Notes: generated by a model not told the origin, from the letters alone. Numbered from the stretch's first letter, positions 47,401-61,028 are shown. The stretch: 64,000 nucleotides of DNA from Dipylidium caninum (GCA_017562135.1 QEYB01000062.1:620001-684000), one strand, 5' to 3'. Numbers and translations: made by a program.

Positions 47401-50400
47401 ATTTCCTAGTATTTTACCTAAGCTATTGTTCATTATTGTGACTGTTGTCCTTCCTCACGCCCGAAATAATGGGGACTGCGGTCGCGTGGGCATTGCGGTC
47501 AACCTGCAACTTACGGGAAGGCTGTGAGGGCTCAGACCACAACGCCACACACGTCGTCTACCACTCAGGCGCGCGGGTAAACAAACAACAGTTCACTTTT
47601 AATTTATGCATATCCCACCGAAGTGAATGTACTGGGCTTATAAACGGTGCTGCGGTTTGCCTACCTATAAAAATAACCGCCTCCACATCCGCATTGTGTG
47701 CTGGTTGCATGGCTAAACAACCGAGGTGTGGGAAAGTTGGAGACCGCAAATGTGCGCGGCAAAAGTGCCTCACATGGTCGTCCAGTTGCAGCCTTAATTA
47801 GGAATTTCATTCCGAGGCCGCAAATCCTCGGAGTCGTTGGCCCGCACCACGAACGGGTGAAACGCCCAGTGGCCAGTCCGTCCGCTCGGGAGCTGAGGGG
47901 TTCCTCTCGCGGTGGGAGGATCTCTTGTCTCCCCTGGTTTATGTGACGGGGAACGAGGGCGGCTATGCGTCGTGTTAATTGTGACAGAAGAGCAGTTTAG
48001 GGGCCGTGAGCGCGAGCACCCCCACGAGCCTTCGTATCTGCGCCTCCTTCAAATCGCCAGTGGCTCAACGCGGCTGGACCACGCTGGGGCGCAGGCGATG
48101 TGATTCGCAGGGGAGTTGGTGAGTTTTTCCGCCCCGTTCCAGGTCGTCGTCCCCATTGCCCGTCCGGTAATACGCAGGCCACACGCAGAACCTCGTCGCG
48201 TCCCCCCCGAGTTCGCGCACAGCTTGAGGGCGCATATGAACCCACGCCCGAGGCAGTTGCCCCTTTTTCCCTCCCCACCGCCTCCGGGCATGTCGACTTG
48301 CGCTGCGAACGCAGATGCCTTGCTAAGTGTCCTTCACCCTCGTTGAATTATCCTCGGGGTGGCGTTGAGCGCTGAGGCGCCTGCTTGCCGAGCGGTTGGG
48401 GAATTTCCACTCCGATTAATCAGAGTCTACTTCTCCTGACTTCTTTTCACACCTACACGCTTTCCTTCGTAAGCGCTTGCTTGTAATGCAAGTTGTGTCC
48501 GTTTTACCATGGTTTTGGGTGTTCACTCTCTCCTTTTCCTCTAGCAGATTACAAGAAACTGGTGCACCAACTCCGTCTATTTCTTATGGCATAATTGCGA
48601 AGGCGCAGAGGGGCGAAGCGCCTGTCACCTTGACGCATTAATCGTCAGAGTTTCTAATTACGTGCCATGCGTGTGGACATTTTAAATGAGTGAAACGATT
48701 TTCCCCATGACTGAGGCGGCGGGAGGAGTTGCGTTTCAGTCTGGATGCTGACGGGCGTTCGCCGCCGGACTTCGCCTCGTCGTTCGTTCGTCTGCGCTGT
48801 CGACAGCGAGAGCGGCAACCGGACGGGCGCCGGGTGCGGCAGTCGAGCGCACGCGGTGAGACGACTCACTTGAGGTGACTTTGCCATCTCCCTTCTCCGT
48901 CCCAACTCTTCACAAAACTTGCAAAAAAGCTCGTATGGGGGCACGACATGCCCCAACGCGTCAGCCTAGCATTAAGCGTTCAGATGTCGTTTCATTCCCC
49001 CTCTCCTGCTCACGAACTGGGGAAGCCGTGCGTACTACGTGGTTTTTTTTCACCAGGGCAGTGCTTTGTTTCTTTCGGTGGTCATAAGATGGCAGAACTC
49101 ACCTACTTGAATAGCGACTAAGGGCGACCAGGACGACCTGGTAACGTGGACGGACGGGCGGCCGCTACGGCTCGAGGACGTCCCCGAAGAGGACTGAGCC
49201 TGACCACTGCAAGGCTCCACACTTCTCTTCCTCGACGCTTAAGAACCGCTTCTGAGTCCGGAGGGGACTATTAAATTTTAACGCGAACGGGCAGCCTGTA
49301 ACGCGGTGGAAGCGTCGAGCGAGCCAGACTCTTCTTTGAATGCGCGCCCCGGTTCAAACGACTAGAGGCTGCGGCCAGAAATAGGCGGCTTTCGAGGGAA
49401 CAACCGACGGTGTGACTTCTTTGCCCCCTGACTCTGACTGGGTCGGGTCAAATTCGAGTGCACGCATCAGTTGGAAAGTTTCTGGCGTCCACTTGTTTCC
49501 TCGTGAAGTTTGTATTCCTCCTCGCGCACTTTTAATGGTCCGACAAGTTTTCCGAGGTGGTTGTGTAAATCACCCCACTCCCAGCCCATTCCCCTGCTGT
49601 TGTTACGTCAAGACGCCCAGCGATGCCGCTTCGAAGTGATGTATGCGATTCTGCCCGCTGGCTGGGCAACGTAGTGTGCGGCTAAGAGGTGACCGCCCAG
49701 TTAAGCGGGCGATCGCCACCGTCCTGGTGATGCGCCTTCGACTGCGCATCCGGTGAAGGCGCCCACTCTTCCCGCGAACGCGCGCACTGCCGTGGTCAGT
49801 CTGATCGTCCAGATCGCCAGAGGATTTAAAAAAATTCCTCGAGAGCTCCGGCCACCACGGGGCAGTGTCCGACTCCGCCGCTGACCCGTTTCGAGATGCA
49901 AATTGGCACTGCTTCCTCGAGAAAGGCCAATTTTTCAAACGCCGGGGCAGGGGAGACCTGTGCTTTGCACTCGCACGGACAGCAGGTGTGGCGGTGAGAG
50001 ACCCTTCCAGCGGGGAGACGAATGTCCACGCCTCGGTTGCCCAGCTACAGGAGCGCATCTCCCCTGGGCCTGTCTGCACACGTGTCTCTAAAGTCCCTCC
50101 ACCCATCAATTAATGTGTGCTCTTTCGGGTTTCCCTTGGAATTGGCGGCCTGTTGGCATGTTTCTGCCGCCAATCTGTGGCACCTCCGGTCGTTGGCGCA
50201 CACAATTCTCGGAGGCAGTCGGGCAGTTCGGATGTTTGGCTGTAGCAAAGTCCCCGAGGCACGGTTCGCAATTCCCCGCCCCCCAGCCCTCATCAGCTCC
50301 TCCCCGCCCGCGACGAAGTCGGCCTGCGACAGCGTCGACCGCCCTCGGGTGGCGGCGTTGCCCGCAGTGGGGCAGTTGGCGAGTCCCGTGGATTTTATGG

Positions 50401-53400
50401 TCCGCTGCGCAGTTCGAACACATGTGCTGCTGCGGCAACGTGGCGAAGGAAGCGTGCGCTGCCGGGCCCGTCGAGCCGGAGGCGAAGCGTCGATCGTCGC
50501 AGAGAGCGCACAGCGTCTGCCGGGAGTAGAGAGGCACATCCAGCAACGGCCGACGCGACCACTCTAGACTCCGTAAACACCTCGCGGCGATCGTCTCGTC
50601 TTGCCGACGGTAGGCTGCAAACCCGCGGGAGGCGGCTGCCGACTGTGGTCTTCCACGTGGTCCAAGCCACAATGCGGAACAGCCCCCGCCCCGCCCCGAT
50701 CGAGTCATAATGCGTGTCTGTCTGAAGACGGCTGCCATAAATTCGCGGGCGGACTACTCGCGAAATTGTGGACGAAGAAGGCACGGACGGAAGGCCACGA
50801 GCCCGGGGCAACCCATGAAACCGCGGCGGCTGAATAATCTCCGCGCGGGTGCAGACACGGCGCTTACGAGGGGCACTTTTTTGCGGTGGTTGCTGCCGAG
50901 AGGCTTCACATTAGTTGTTGGTGAGCTAAGCTGTTTGATTAACTTGTCAATTGCCCCACGAGGGGAGGAATTCCGAATGAGGCCTAGCGAGGCAGTTACT
51001 TGACAGACGGAGTTATCGGTCCATCTCCTCCTCCGCCCCCACGCCTTGTGATGTGGCATGGGAGTGGTCATTCTTGCGTCAGGAGGAGATGCTTAAGTTG
51101 CCACGTCGTAAAGGTCGCTGGAGGAGGTGGTCGCGCGCACTCCAGGCGACCAACGTTGGAAGGGGAATCCCATCGGGGCGTGTGCATGTAGGGAACAGGT
51201 GGGAAACTTCCAACGAGAAGGCGGGCTGTGCCCTTGTACAGAACAATCTGAAATGTCAATCTCGTGTATACAATCCTTCTCAGGTTCAAAGGGGAGCGCA
51301 CACGATCCCAATTTAAAATTGCCTCGCCTTTATGTCGCCTCCCGCTTGTCCCTCCTACGTCCTCTCCCCCTCAAGGGCATTACCGCCTTTAATCTGCTCC
51401 CAAGTTATTAAGCGCTGCACAGATTACGCAGGAATGTGTTTGACAGGCTGTGTTTACTCCTAAAACTCACGTTCCTCTAATTATGGCATGCATCCGCCCG
51501 TCCCAGCGTCAGAATGCCGCACCGAGCGCTGACCTTGAGGATGGACGCGGAGGCGGCCAATCGCGGCGCGGCTGCCGTTGCCCGCGGGCGATCGATCGAT
51601 CGATGCGCTGAGGCTTCAAAGCGGCGACCTCTCCGATGCGGCCGCGCTGCCGGGGGTTGAGACGCTTTGTCAAAAGTGTCAGCGCTTCGGCCGGCTCCGC
51701 CCCGCCCCGCCCTCTCCTCCCCCCTCCCGCACTCGCATTCCTCCTGTTTCACAGCAGTCAGTGGACTTACCTCTTTGTCAGGTGTTCACAGGATTTAACT
51801 CAAGGTCAGGCCAGAGTTGCGATGAGGTTTTTGTATTGCAAGTCAACATCGACACTCAACATCCCCATAATGACACCTTGACATAGCTTTGTCAATGGGT
51901 GAAGTGAAGACCAGACTGTGCAGTCGTAGCATTTCAATTTGTTACAGCGTCTGCCCTCTCCGGTAGAAACATCAAATCTCGCGTTTGCATGCTGCAAACG
52001 ATACAAGTGGACTGGGTGAGGAAATAAGTGGGCCAAACTGTCGGGGATAGTGTTTGCTGCGAGCCTGGGAAGCTCAGAGGGGAGTGCGTAATTTGAGTGG
52101 CATAATTACAAGCATATCGTCGATGCCCGCGTTTGGACAGGCATTAATTGGGGCTCGGGGAGGACGAGGCGGCGAGGCAGCGGCCTGCCAATCGCCTCCC
52201 CTTGCGCCAGGAGACTACGCCCACTCGCGGTGCATCTGCATCCTCAAATTTGGCAGATGGGGAGTTTCTTCATCGCAAAGTAAATTTGCCTTCACTGGTA
52301 GAATAAAGGGGGAGTTGCCAGAAGATCGGGGTGATTTCGCTTTACTTCACAAGCGTTCGACGGTGCCATCGGGGTGGCCGCTCCACCCCCGAGACGCCCT
52401 CACCGCGCACACTGGCCGAGGCAGCGTCGAGTTGAGGGGGCGCATTCGGGCGGGGATCGGGCCTTTCAACCTCGCCAGCTGGCAGCCACTGCGAGATGTT
52501 CGGCCAGCGCATTATTCATCCGGGAGGACTGGGGCGAGGGGCGAGGGAGGAGCGGGGAGCGGAGGGGCACGGGTGAACGCGAAAGACGGAGAGGAGTGGA
52601 AAAAGGCAGCAGCGAAGGCACGAGGGATGATGGACATGGCAACCGTAAATGAGGCGTTGGCGCATGACAGATGTCATTGCCCTCGGCAGTGTGAAGTGCA
52701 CGTGCTGCCGTGCAATTGGCTCTCTGCGGTGGGCGAAATCGCCCATCGATCGGCTGAAACGCCACAACATGACGCCACGAAAGCATCGGACGACGGGCTC
52801 GGTGTGTCAGTCAGGAGGGCGTGACACGTCCGGGCCAGGTGGCAACCCGTCTTTCCGCCCCCGCGAATCTGTCTCCTCGGCCCACCCGCGGCGCATTCGG
52901 CCACCAACTTGACGCCTCCACCTCCTCCTCGCTTCACCCCCATCCTCAGCCCACGGCAAGGAGGTGGACAGCTGCAAAGCTGTGTGCTTGCTGCCCGCCC
53001 TGGCGTCGGCTTCGGTTGCAAGATTTTTTTACGCCTCAGCCGCCTCTGAGCCTACAGCGTGGGTTTTTTAAATTATTTATTAAAGCTACAAGGATATTTC
53101 GGACGTTGGGGTAGTCTAAAGTATTTTAAGCAGTTTGGCATGTTGCCACCCGAACGGTCTTTCACGGAGGATGCAAAATTTTGCGAGGCTTCCCCACCGC
53201 GCGTTGCATTCTGAGAAAAGTGCCATACTCTTCATCGTATGACTTTCCGCCGCTTGTTAGCCTGGTGGGAGAATGCTGTGAAAAGTCAGGGGCGCGGGTT
53301 TCCTTCTCCCCCTGCGGTTCATGCACTCGTAGGCGCAATTGCGACTGTCTTGGGATGCAGCTACGCCCCCTCGGGGGCTTTAGAATTCCCCACCCTATCC

Positions 53401-56400
53401 TGCCACGCAATGCAACGAGGGTGTGTGCAGGACCTGGTAGGCATGCGGAAGGGAACAGCCTCCACGTGGTCGGCGAGGGGTTTGGCGCCTCCTCCGGCGT
53501 GTGGCGGAGGTCGGAGGACCGTCCCGCCGACGCGGCGGTTAGTCTTCTCCTTGTTCCACACCTCGGCGCTGACAGGACAACGGTGTGGGTCGGTGTTCTG
53601 CCTTTGGGGCCCACGACGCACGGCGGACACGCTGGCTGAGCGCCGGGTTGAGATGAGAGTTGGCGCATTGCTCAGAAAGGAACACTGTGTTGAGGCAGAA
53701 GAAGGATTCGCGCTTTTTTGGCAGAAAATCTCCCAACTGCTGAACTTGCCCCAACTCCTTCTCGCCCCGCACATTTCGAGGGGGGAGATTCCGGTCACGT
53801 TTCCGCAAGCGCGGAGCAGTAAGTAATTAATTTCCGAAGGCGCCGGGAACGAGCGCTTTCATGGACTGCAACACTTCCGAGACAGTTGCCTGAAAAGCTC
53901 CTGACACCCGAGTTCGTGCTCGCTTCTGGGAACAAGTGAAATCTGACCGAAATGGGCCCAGATGACGACATCCTCCGTAAAATGTGTTTGTATGTTGTTG
54001 CGGAGGGACGCCGCCAGCATCGGTGGCGCGTCGACTCCACTTGTCTCGCGCCACGCACGAAAAGTGTCCAGGTGGATGTCTTCCGACAGTGCATTCGTCT
54101 TCATGGGGAGCGTTTCGCAACATTTGGTCAGGAGGGAGCTCAGAGGTCGTTTACCTTCCTAGGAGACCCACCTGGCCATGTTAGCCGCGCACACGTGGCC
54201 CGGCGCGGGCGCCCGTCCTGCGGCCGGTTGCGAAGGACACTCTCTGCCCGGCCTGGGACGGCAGCAAGTGGGGGATTCTAGCAAGCCGCTGAACCTCACC
54301 GCGCGGGTGTAGCCTGAAAGAAGAGGGCGATACGGCGGAGCGCGCTGGCTGCCGCGCTGACTTCCAAGCGCCTGCAACCGACTGGACTGGTGCTCCTTGG
54401 TTCCAGCCCCGTGTCGAATTGGCGATACACTCCACGCAATTTGTGACGAGGAACAGTTAAGTGAAAGGAATTATCTCTGGAGCGACTTCCCAATTGACAG
54501 CTGACCTATCGTCTACGAGGCAGTTGACACTTCGGTGCTCTGCGTCCTGTAGTGCTGCGAACAGGCCCGGCGTTAGCCACTGGCGCTCGGGGCGGCCGCG
54601 GGCAGCGGGGCAACGCGCCGCCGCCGTGCAGAAAGCAAGCGGAAGGAGAAAAGAGGAGGCGCCGGCCTTTGGTCGCGAAACTACGCGGAGACTGCTAAAA
54701 TGAGGAGCCGACCAGCCCAGTGTGCAGATGTGTTTCCTCCCACGCTTTAACACCATGCCACACGCGATGTGAGTCACACACACACGCACCTTCTCCCTGT
54801 TTGGGGGCAGATGTGGTGTCGACTTGCAACGCTCTTTCCATCCTCCTCCTCCTTCTCCTCCAACGACAGAATGTTCGAGAAATGCACTGTTAACACTTAA
54901 GATGGACCAAACATAGGCAGGAGTCCTCTGAACTACTTCATTTAAGAGTGAAGGTGTCGATGAGTGTCTTCCTCTTTAGGAATCCTCTCAGCCAGGAAGG
55001 GCAGGAGGCTGCCAGGGTGAAGGCAACTGCCTTGGCTAGCTACGAAGAATGTCGTGCCTGGAAGTCCAGGAGATGTCTGTCGCGGCTCGGTCATGGTGTG
55101 GGAGGCTGCTGGACGGCAGCATAGCCACGTCAGAGGTCTCTTTCTCTCTCTCTCCGCCCACTAGGCACCCACTGAAGCTTCCCGCGGCTCTTTTTTGCCA
55201 AATACATCTTTGCCCTAACCTTACGACTTCGGAGGATCTGATTTGGTTGTATTACTCTTCCGTTTGCCATAATAAAGGTAAAAGTGTGTGCGACTTTAGC
55301 CGGAAAACGTTCTTAACATAGGCGGCGGATGATTTGAGGGTGCCCGATTTTCCCAAGATATGGCCATCACGAGGGCATACGAGGGGGACGGGGAGAGACA
55401 GCCGACTGCGGGGGCGATGCAGCCATTAAGGCGACGGAAAGCTCCAGAAGAAGGCGAACGACGGCCGGAGGAGAAAATCCGGCCGCTGACAGCCAGCGCA
55501 GCAACGAGCGCGGCCACACGGTTGACCTGACCGGCCGCCCGGCCAGCGCACCTCGGCCCGCTGGCGACTGCCTCGCCCACGGAGCGCTGGGCGGGAGAGG
55601 CGCCGGCCTGCCCCGCGGCCGTGGACTTGAGCCCGGCCCAGCGATGATCTCCCATTCCCCTTTCTCCATTCTTCGGCGTGACCGACGCCCTCGCCATGGC
55701 GTTGGGACGCCGACCTTTCGCGGAGGACCGAGAAGCTTGCGTTTTGTGGCAACTTTTTGCGATGACGTCTTAACTGGCGAACAAAAATAGACAGGGACGT
55801 GATGGAGCCGTGAACAGCAAAATGTCACCTACGAGGGGAGTCTCCTCCCTGACAGCCCGTCAAGTCTGCTGACTAGATGTAAACCCAAAGGAGTGGCCGG
55901 TATTTCTGCTCCGTCGGATGGCCTCCCAGGTTGAATTAAGCGAAGTCGGTTTGTCCAACGGGAAGAGGTGGTCAAGTCGCATGGTCTACGTCCCACGAAA
56001 CGCAGAAGGAAGGTGCCGTCGTCCGACGGATATGCTCGTAACGCGGAGGCCGCTCAAATACAAACGAGGTGGTGCGGTTAAACCGCCCTGGTGATGGGGT
56101 TTTTACGGTTGCCGAAGAGGGAGACGTCAGTAATGGCGAGCGTGCGCCACGGCCACTCGCCCGAAGGGACGCGATGTCCGCGAGTAGGCGGAGACGTCAG
56201 TGAGGAGGAAGTGTGCACGAAGAATGGATGGCGCCCGTTGAAAGGGTCGTGAGGCACATCGTCGTGGAAGGCGTGGGCCCCGACGACGAGACCGCATGCC
56301 CCAGCGCTGCGAACGCGTCCACTTCCCGGGGCTGCAGACTTTTTGGTACACTCACGACCGCGAAGGTCGGAGCAGGAGTCGGACGCGCGAATTTGCTCGG

Positions 56401-57751
56401 CGCGGTGAAGCGTGCGCCGCCGCACGGCGCCCTTCCCGCTCGGAGGCGAGCAATGCGCGTTCAGCGGAGCTTTTCTCCCTTTTTTGCGAAAACGCAAGCT
56501 CCGTGACGGCATCGACCTAACCGAAGATGGTCGGATCCCGAACTATGTTTGCAAGGTGGTAAATCGAATCCGCTGGGATTCTCCCGTCTCCAATGGCTCC
56601 CGTTAAATCAACTCCTTCGTCTCGGCTGCGCTTCTCAGAGAGACAACATCCTCCACAACACCGCCTTTAGAGTTGACGGGGTGGGGCCGCGACGAATGCC
56701 GGCAGCGCATACTGCGGGATTTCTTCCTCCGAGGAGAGGCGGCCGGACCACGTTTGACTGCCCCATCGACGACTAACTCACACCGGAGAACAACGGGACG
56801 ATGGCCGATGTCTTGCCGACCACAACTCGGACCGACGAATTCGCAGAAGATGCGGGAAAGTCTAACAACCTCCAACGCAACTGGACCGGTCTGTAAACCC
56901 TCCGCCAACCGTCCATTTTCTGGCGGTTTCAAGTGAAAGTCGGCTGCCGTGGACTCCGTTGAGCGAGGGCCGAGACGGGGGAGACGAGTCTGCCGAATTA
57001 ACTTGCAGAACCACGTCTTCGAACTGAGAGTATGAGAAGCTAAGGGCGAGAACCGAGCGCCCACAACCTCGTGTGGCACGAATATGAGGGCGGCAACACG
57101 CACTTTCTCACGCACTCGCAACTTCCCACTGTTTATGCCTCAACTTAAGCGGTTTGTTTAGTCCCAACCAGCGCAAAATGCCGCCCTCTCAGTTTGGTCA
57201 ACACCGAGCCACTCCGCGGCTGTGCTTCGCCCCCGGCGGGTCCGAACGCCAAAGCGAACCAGCGGCCCAGCCCGAGCGCGGCAACACACTCCGATTGCTC
57301 TTATTCCGCGGAGACTTTATTCAACTCATATCCTTGACACTGGCGCGAATTATTTAATTAATTAATTAGTTAGTTAGGTAGTGAGTGAGTGAGTGAGTGA
57401 AGGAAGGAAGGAAAGAAGGAAGAGTACTAGCTGGCGAAAGAGCGGGGAGCGAGAGAGCGCGGGGCGGGGGCGGAGGGGAATTGTCGCAGAGCAGTGAGGA
57501 GGCAACAGGAAACGCGCCCACAAGGCGTACATGCGTGGAGGCAGAGAAGAGAGAAGGCGGAGAGATGCATGAAGCTTAAATTTGGGGTAGGAATGGACCG
57601 GAGGGAATCAAGAGAAGAGGGAGGTGGGCGGGCGGGTGTTACATTGTTGTGTACAGCGAGGTCGGAAGACTGTTTTGCCGGCGGAGAGGAGAGGGGAGAG
57701 AAAAAGGAGGCGACAACAGCAGCGGGATAGGAGTCTACGTCGAGAGCCGCT
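47401..57751. other. GC- and CpG-rich region without recognisable genes
   Basis: Base composition changes to GC-rich from about 47.4 kb. Stop codons become rare, so open frames of 100-250 codons occur on both strands and overlap one another (for example 52054-52824 plus, 50106-50738 minus, 53239-53826 plus). None shows a known domain, and their translations are rich in Arg, Gly, Ala and Pro as expected from GC-rich non-coding DNA. Possible explanations are a regulatory island for a gene outside the window, or an isochore-like block. Short motifs such as ggagacgtcagt occur twice (about 56119 and 56193). Confidence 0.5.
57353..57423. repeat. Compound microsatellite (TTAA/TTAG/GTGA/GAAG)n
   Basis: A chain of 4-base units changes stepwise from ttaa through ttag and gtga to aagg. 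The gradual unit change suggests successive mutation and slippage within one array. It lies about 330 bp downstream of the stop of the minus-strand CAP gene. Confidence 0.9.
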
Positions 57752-60700
57752 TTAGATTAGGAGGTGGATGATGAAGACGCAGACAAGTGTGGTGAGGAGG
57801 GCTGTCAGACGGTTGGAGCTGTCCTCCTCTTCTCCTTCCTGGTTCTCGTTCGCCTTCTGGCCGCCCACGTCGGCGTTGCCACTACCGGGCGCAGCGGGAA
57901 GAAACTCGGGCACGAACTCCGGCTCCACCGGCGCGTCCTTGTCGGCCACGCACATGCCCTGCTCGCACTTGCGGAACCCGCGGGGACAGGCGGAGCAGGC
58001 GGCCCCGCCGTGAAGGGGGCGTCCGCGACGACGTCGGCCCTAGCGGGAGGAAACGCAAGTAGGCATCCAAAGCCGCCGTCTGCGATGGGCATCTCTCGCC
58101 ACTGCGACTGAGACGAACAGCAACGGACCAGCCCCCGAGTGAGCGACTTCGTCTACCTCTCTGAGGGGTCCCTTAACCAAACGCCTTAAAATTTATCTTT
58201 GGTGAGGCAAAACGGGCTAGAAACTGGTTGACTTAACGCTCGAGACAAGTGCTTTTAGTGCGAATTCACCGGGGCGACCCAGGACAGAGTGGTGGAAAAG
58301 AGGCGGCACCCAGTCAGCTAGAGAAGAAGCGTGCGCGCAGGGCTGAATGCGAGGGAACGAGTTCACCGGTGCACACAAACCGGTCGGCCAAGGGTGAGAA
58401 GCGCCTGGGGTGGCACACAACGCTGTCGGCTATCGTCCCAACTCGGCAAAGTCGGCCACCGCGAGGCCGTGGTGAGCCGCGGTCCGCCGAATCGACGCCC
58501 CGGAGACGGGAGGCCCCGCGGCTAGTTTCGGTGCCAGGCCGCAAGGCCCCCCGGTGGCCGAGGAGGACGAGGGGGTGGCGCGGTTTCACGTCAGTTTGGA
58601 CACAACTCGAGCAGGCAAAACAAAGCACGGGGCGATCGTACCTCGAGTTGTAGACGCAGACCATGGCCGACTTGTCTCCGCACACCTTCAGTGAGCAGCC
58701 AACTTGAGACGCGTTCGACCAAACTATCTACAAGGCAACGAAAGACAACACAGTCGGTGGAGTGCGTGGGGAAAGCGAATGCCTCCTCCAGAGGAGGCAG
58801 GACAAGTCTGCGGAGCCGCAGTCACCCTCTCCCTCGGCGGCTCATGTGAAAAAAGATGGGAGTGAGGCGAGGGAGAAGCTCATCGCCATCACCGTTGCAC
58901 CGCTAATCCCCACCGGAGAGGGGATTTTCGTGGGAACCGCACGCCGGCACGACCCGCAGTCTTGTCGAGAAAAGAACTTTTTCGGCCGCCGACGCTGTGA
59001 GTGGTGCCCACGCGCCGAGTCGGGGTTGCAGCAGTTGCGTCTTTTTTGGGCAACCGGCCGTGGCGAATGCAAAAAGTCGTGATATTCACGTATTCCGACT
59101 GCCTTCGCCGCCGGGCAGGGGAGGTGGGAAATTCCTCGCCGGTCTCGGGACCGGGCGATCGCCCAGTCACCACGGTGACTTGCCGTCTTCCACGTTTCCC
59201 ACGGAGGCAAACACTCAACGCGGATGCATTCCAACGTGCCTGTCGACGTCTGCAGCGCCCCTTCATAAATGCGTCTTGTCGAGCCTCCGTCCGAGGGGCT
59301 GGCGAAGAGGTGACTCAATAAAATCGCATGCACGTGACATAAACCACGAGGGAATGGGTGAATGAGTGGGAATCCTCTGATGTCGTATACCAGTGGGGTT
59401 TTCACTAACAAACACACACATGACCTGTGAGGGTCTTCGTGGGAAGTGGACAAAAACTGGAATGGCGTAAACACTGGATGCGCCTGAAGATCCTCCGCTG
59501 CGAATCGCCTGCTGACACCTCCAAGTCTGGACGGTCGCCTCGGACGACGCGGCGCGTGGAGGGTGCATCGTCGCAGTGCGACCACCTGACTTCGTGGGCG
59601 GAGCGCAGAGGCGCGAAGGGCACTCAACACGGACGCCTCGAGGATTCCATCGAGGGCCATTGCCACCACTCACCACGGCGGTAACGGTCGCAGCAAGCAC
59701 AACCCGCCGCATGAAGTAGGCGCGGCGCGAGGGGGGCGGGGAGGGGAGGGGTGGAGCGGGGGACGAGAGACTACCTGCCACCAGGAGTCGCAGGACTGGG
59801 CGGCGCATCCGCTGTCGGGGTAGTAGTTGGAGCGCTCGGAGCCCCACTTGTCGATGATGGAGGTCTGGATGTCCTCCGGATAGCCGTCCTGCATGGGCGG
59901 CGGGTAGGGCGCGAAGCCGAGGTTGGCGCCGAGGTTGCGCAGCTCCGGCTGCGAGCGCACCGCCTCCACCGATGTGGGACACTTCTCCACCACCGAGGCC
60001 GCGATCCTCTCCAAGTTGGTGCTCCATGTCTGTCGCACAGAAAAAGTCCCCGTGCCTTTGAAAGATTAACTTAGAGCCTTGCACTCGCCAAATTCTATGG
60101 TTACTACGCATAAACGGTCATTGCGGCGAATCAAAATTGTCCAGAAGTCTGCGGACACAGTTGGAAATGTACGCTTCCGCGTGGCGCCGATTGACACGAG
60201 GTGGTCTACCCGGACTTCGTGGTGTGGCCGCCAAGTTCTCGTCCCCGGTCGAAAGCCAGCTGACAAAACGCTGTCAGGACTACTTTCCTGTAAGGCGAAA
60301 GGGTCCACCGCCCCACCACCTGAAAAATCGTGTGTGCAGTCTGACGATGAGAAGTTGGAATAAAAATTCGCCGAGGAGAGGCCGAAACGGTCAGGATTTG
60401 CGCTGTCAGTCGAAAATTAAGTCGTGGGACGCATTGGGCGAGGTCTTTCCGCTGGAGCAGACAGCGGGACGGTGGAAGGGAGCCCCTTCGTCGTCGATCC
60501 AGGGGCATCACACTAACAGCGTGGCGCTGAGAGTGGCGGGGCCGGGCGCTCAGCAGTGTGGCGAAGAGAGCCGCGGCCGAGCTGTTTGGCTCACAAGTCT
60601 ACTGGTGAACTCTTTCCTCCCCGAGCTAACTAACTACTAGCGGCGTCTCGGTGGCGCAGGCCAACTGGGACTTCGCCGAAGATCGGCGGTGGGGATTTTG

Positions 60701-61022
60701 TCGACTTTCGACTGTTAACACCACATCCTCCCCGCCGCGAACCGTCGGTCGGCCGGAGTCGCCCACGCGGTTGTTGGAGCCATAAGCACCGAAATACGCG
60801 GTCACAGGCCAGAGAGTATGAATGCCACGGGGAGGAGGACACGAAAAAGGCAAAACTGACCATTTTCATCATGTCCGCTGCCTGGTTCAGCCGGCGGTAC
60901 TGCTGGTGCCTAGTCAGAATACGCAAGGTGTCTGGCTTCTCCGCTCGCACGCATCCCGCCAACAGGGCTACCAGCAGCAGTCCACGGACGACAGCCTCGC
61001 GACATCGACCCTCTTCCATCAT
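57752..61022 (-). CDS. CAP/SCP-TAPS (venom-allergen-like) protein with signal peptide and GPI-type tail
   Basis: CAP proteins are secreted or surface proteins, expanded in parasitic worms. Exons as read: 61022-60861, 60029-59775, 58727-58642 and 58039-57752, about 263 residues. The ATG at 61022 follows an acceptor by 7 nt, which favours it over ATGs further up. Residues 1-27 form a signal peptide (core LLLVALLAG). The CAP domain runs from HQQYR, through AADMMKMTWSTNLERIA and NLGANLGF, to IVWSNASQVGCSL and MVCVYNS. A Cys-rich tail (CSACPRGFRKCEQGMC) and an acidic linker precede a hydrophobic end (LTALLTTLVCVFIIHLLI) with no charged tail, typical of a GPI-anchor signal. Two of the four usual cavity residues are changed: GENL is GANL, and the His of C-G-H-Y-T-Q is Ser (CDSWWQ). 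The last junction (58642/58039) does not close in phase, so a small exon or an indel is missing. Confidence 0.85.
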
Positions 61023-61028
61023 CGTGAC

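Noticed and set aside
50106..50738. 210-codon minus-strand frame rich in Arg, Cys and His
   Set aside because: It overlaps plus-strand frames of similar length in the GC-rich block; Cys and His are not spaced as in any zinc finger.
52054..52824. 256-codon plus-strand open frame
   Set aside because: It lies in very GC-rich DNA where stops are rare; long frames overlap it on the other strand, its composition is Arg/Gly/Ala-rich, and no domain or splice context supports it.
58842..60111. Minus-strand open frames of 275 and 282 codons
   Set aside because: They overlap the CAP exon at 59775-60029 in other frames or lie in its GC-rich intron, and resemble no family.
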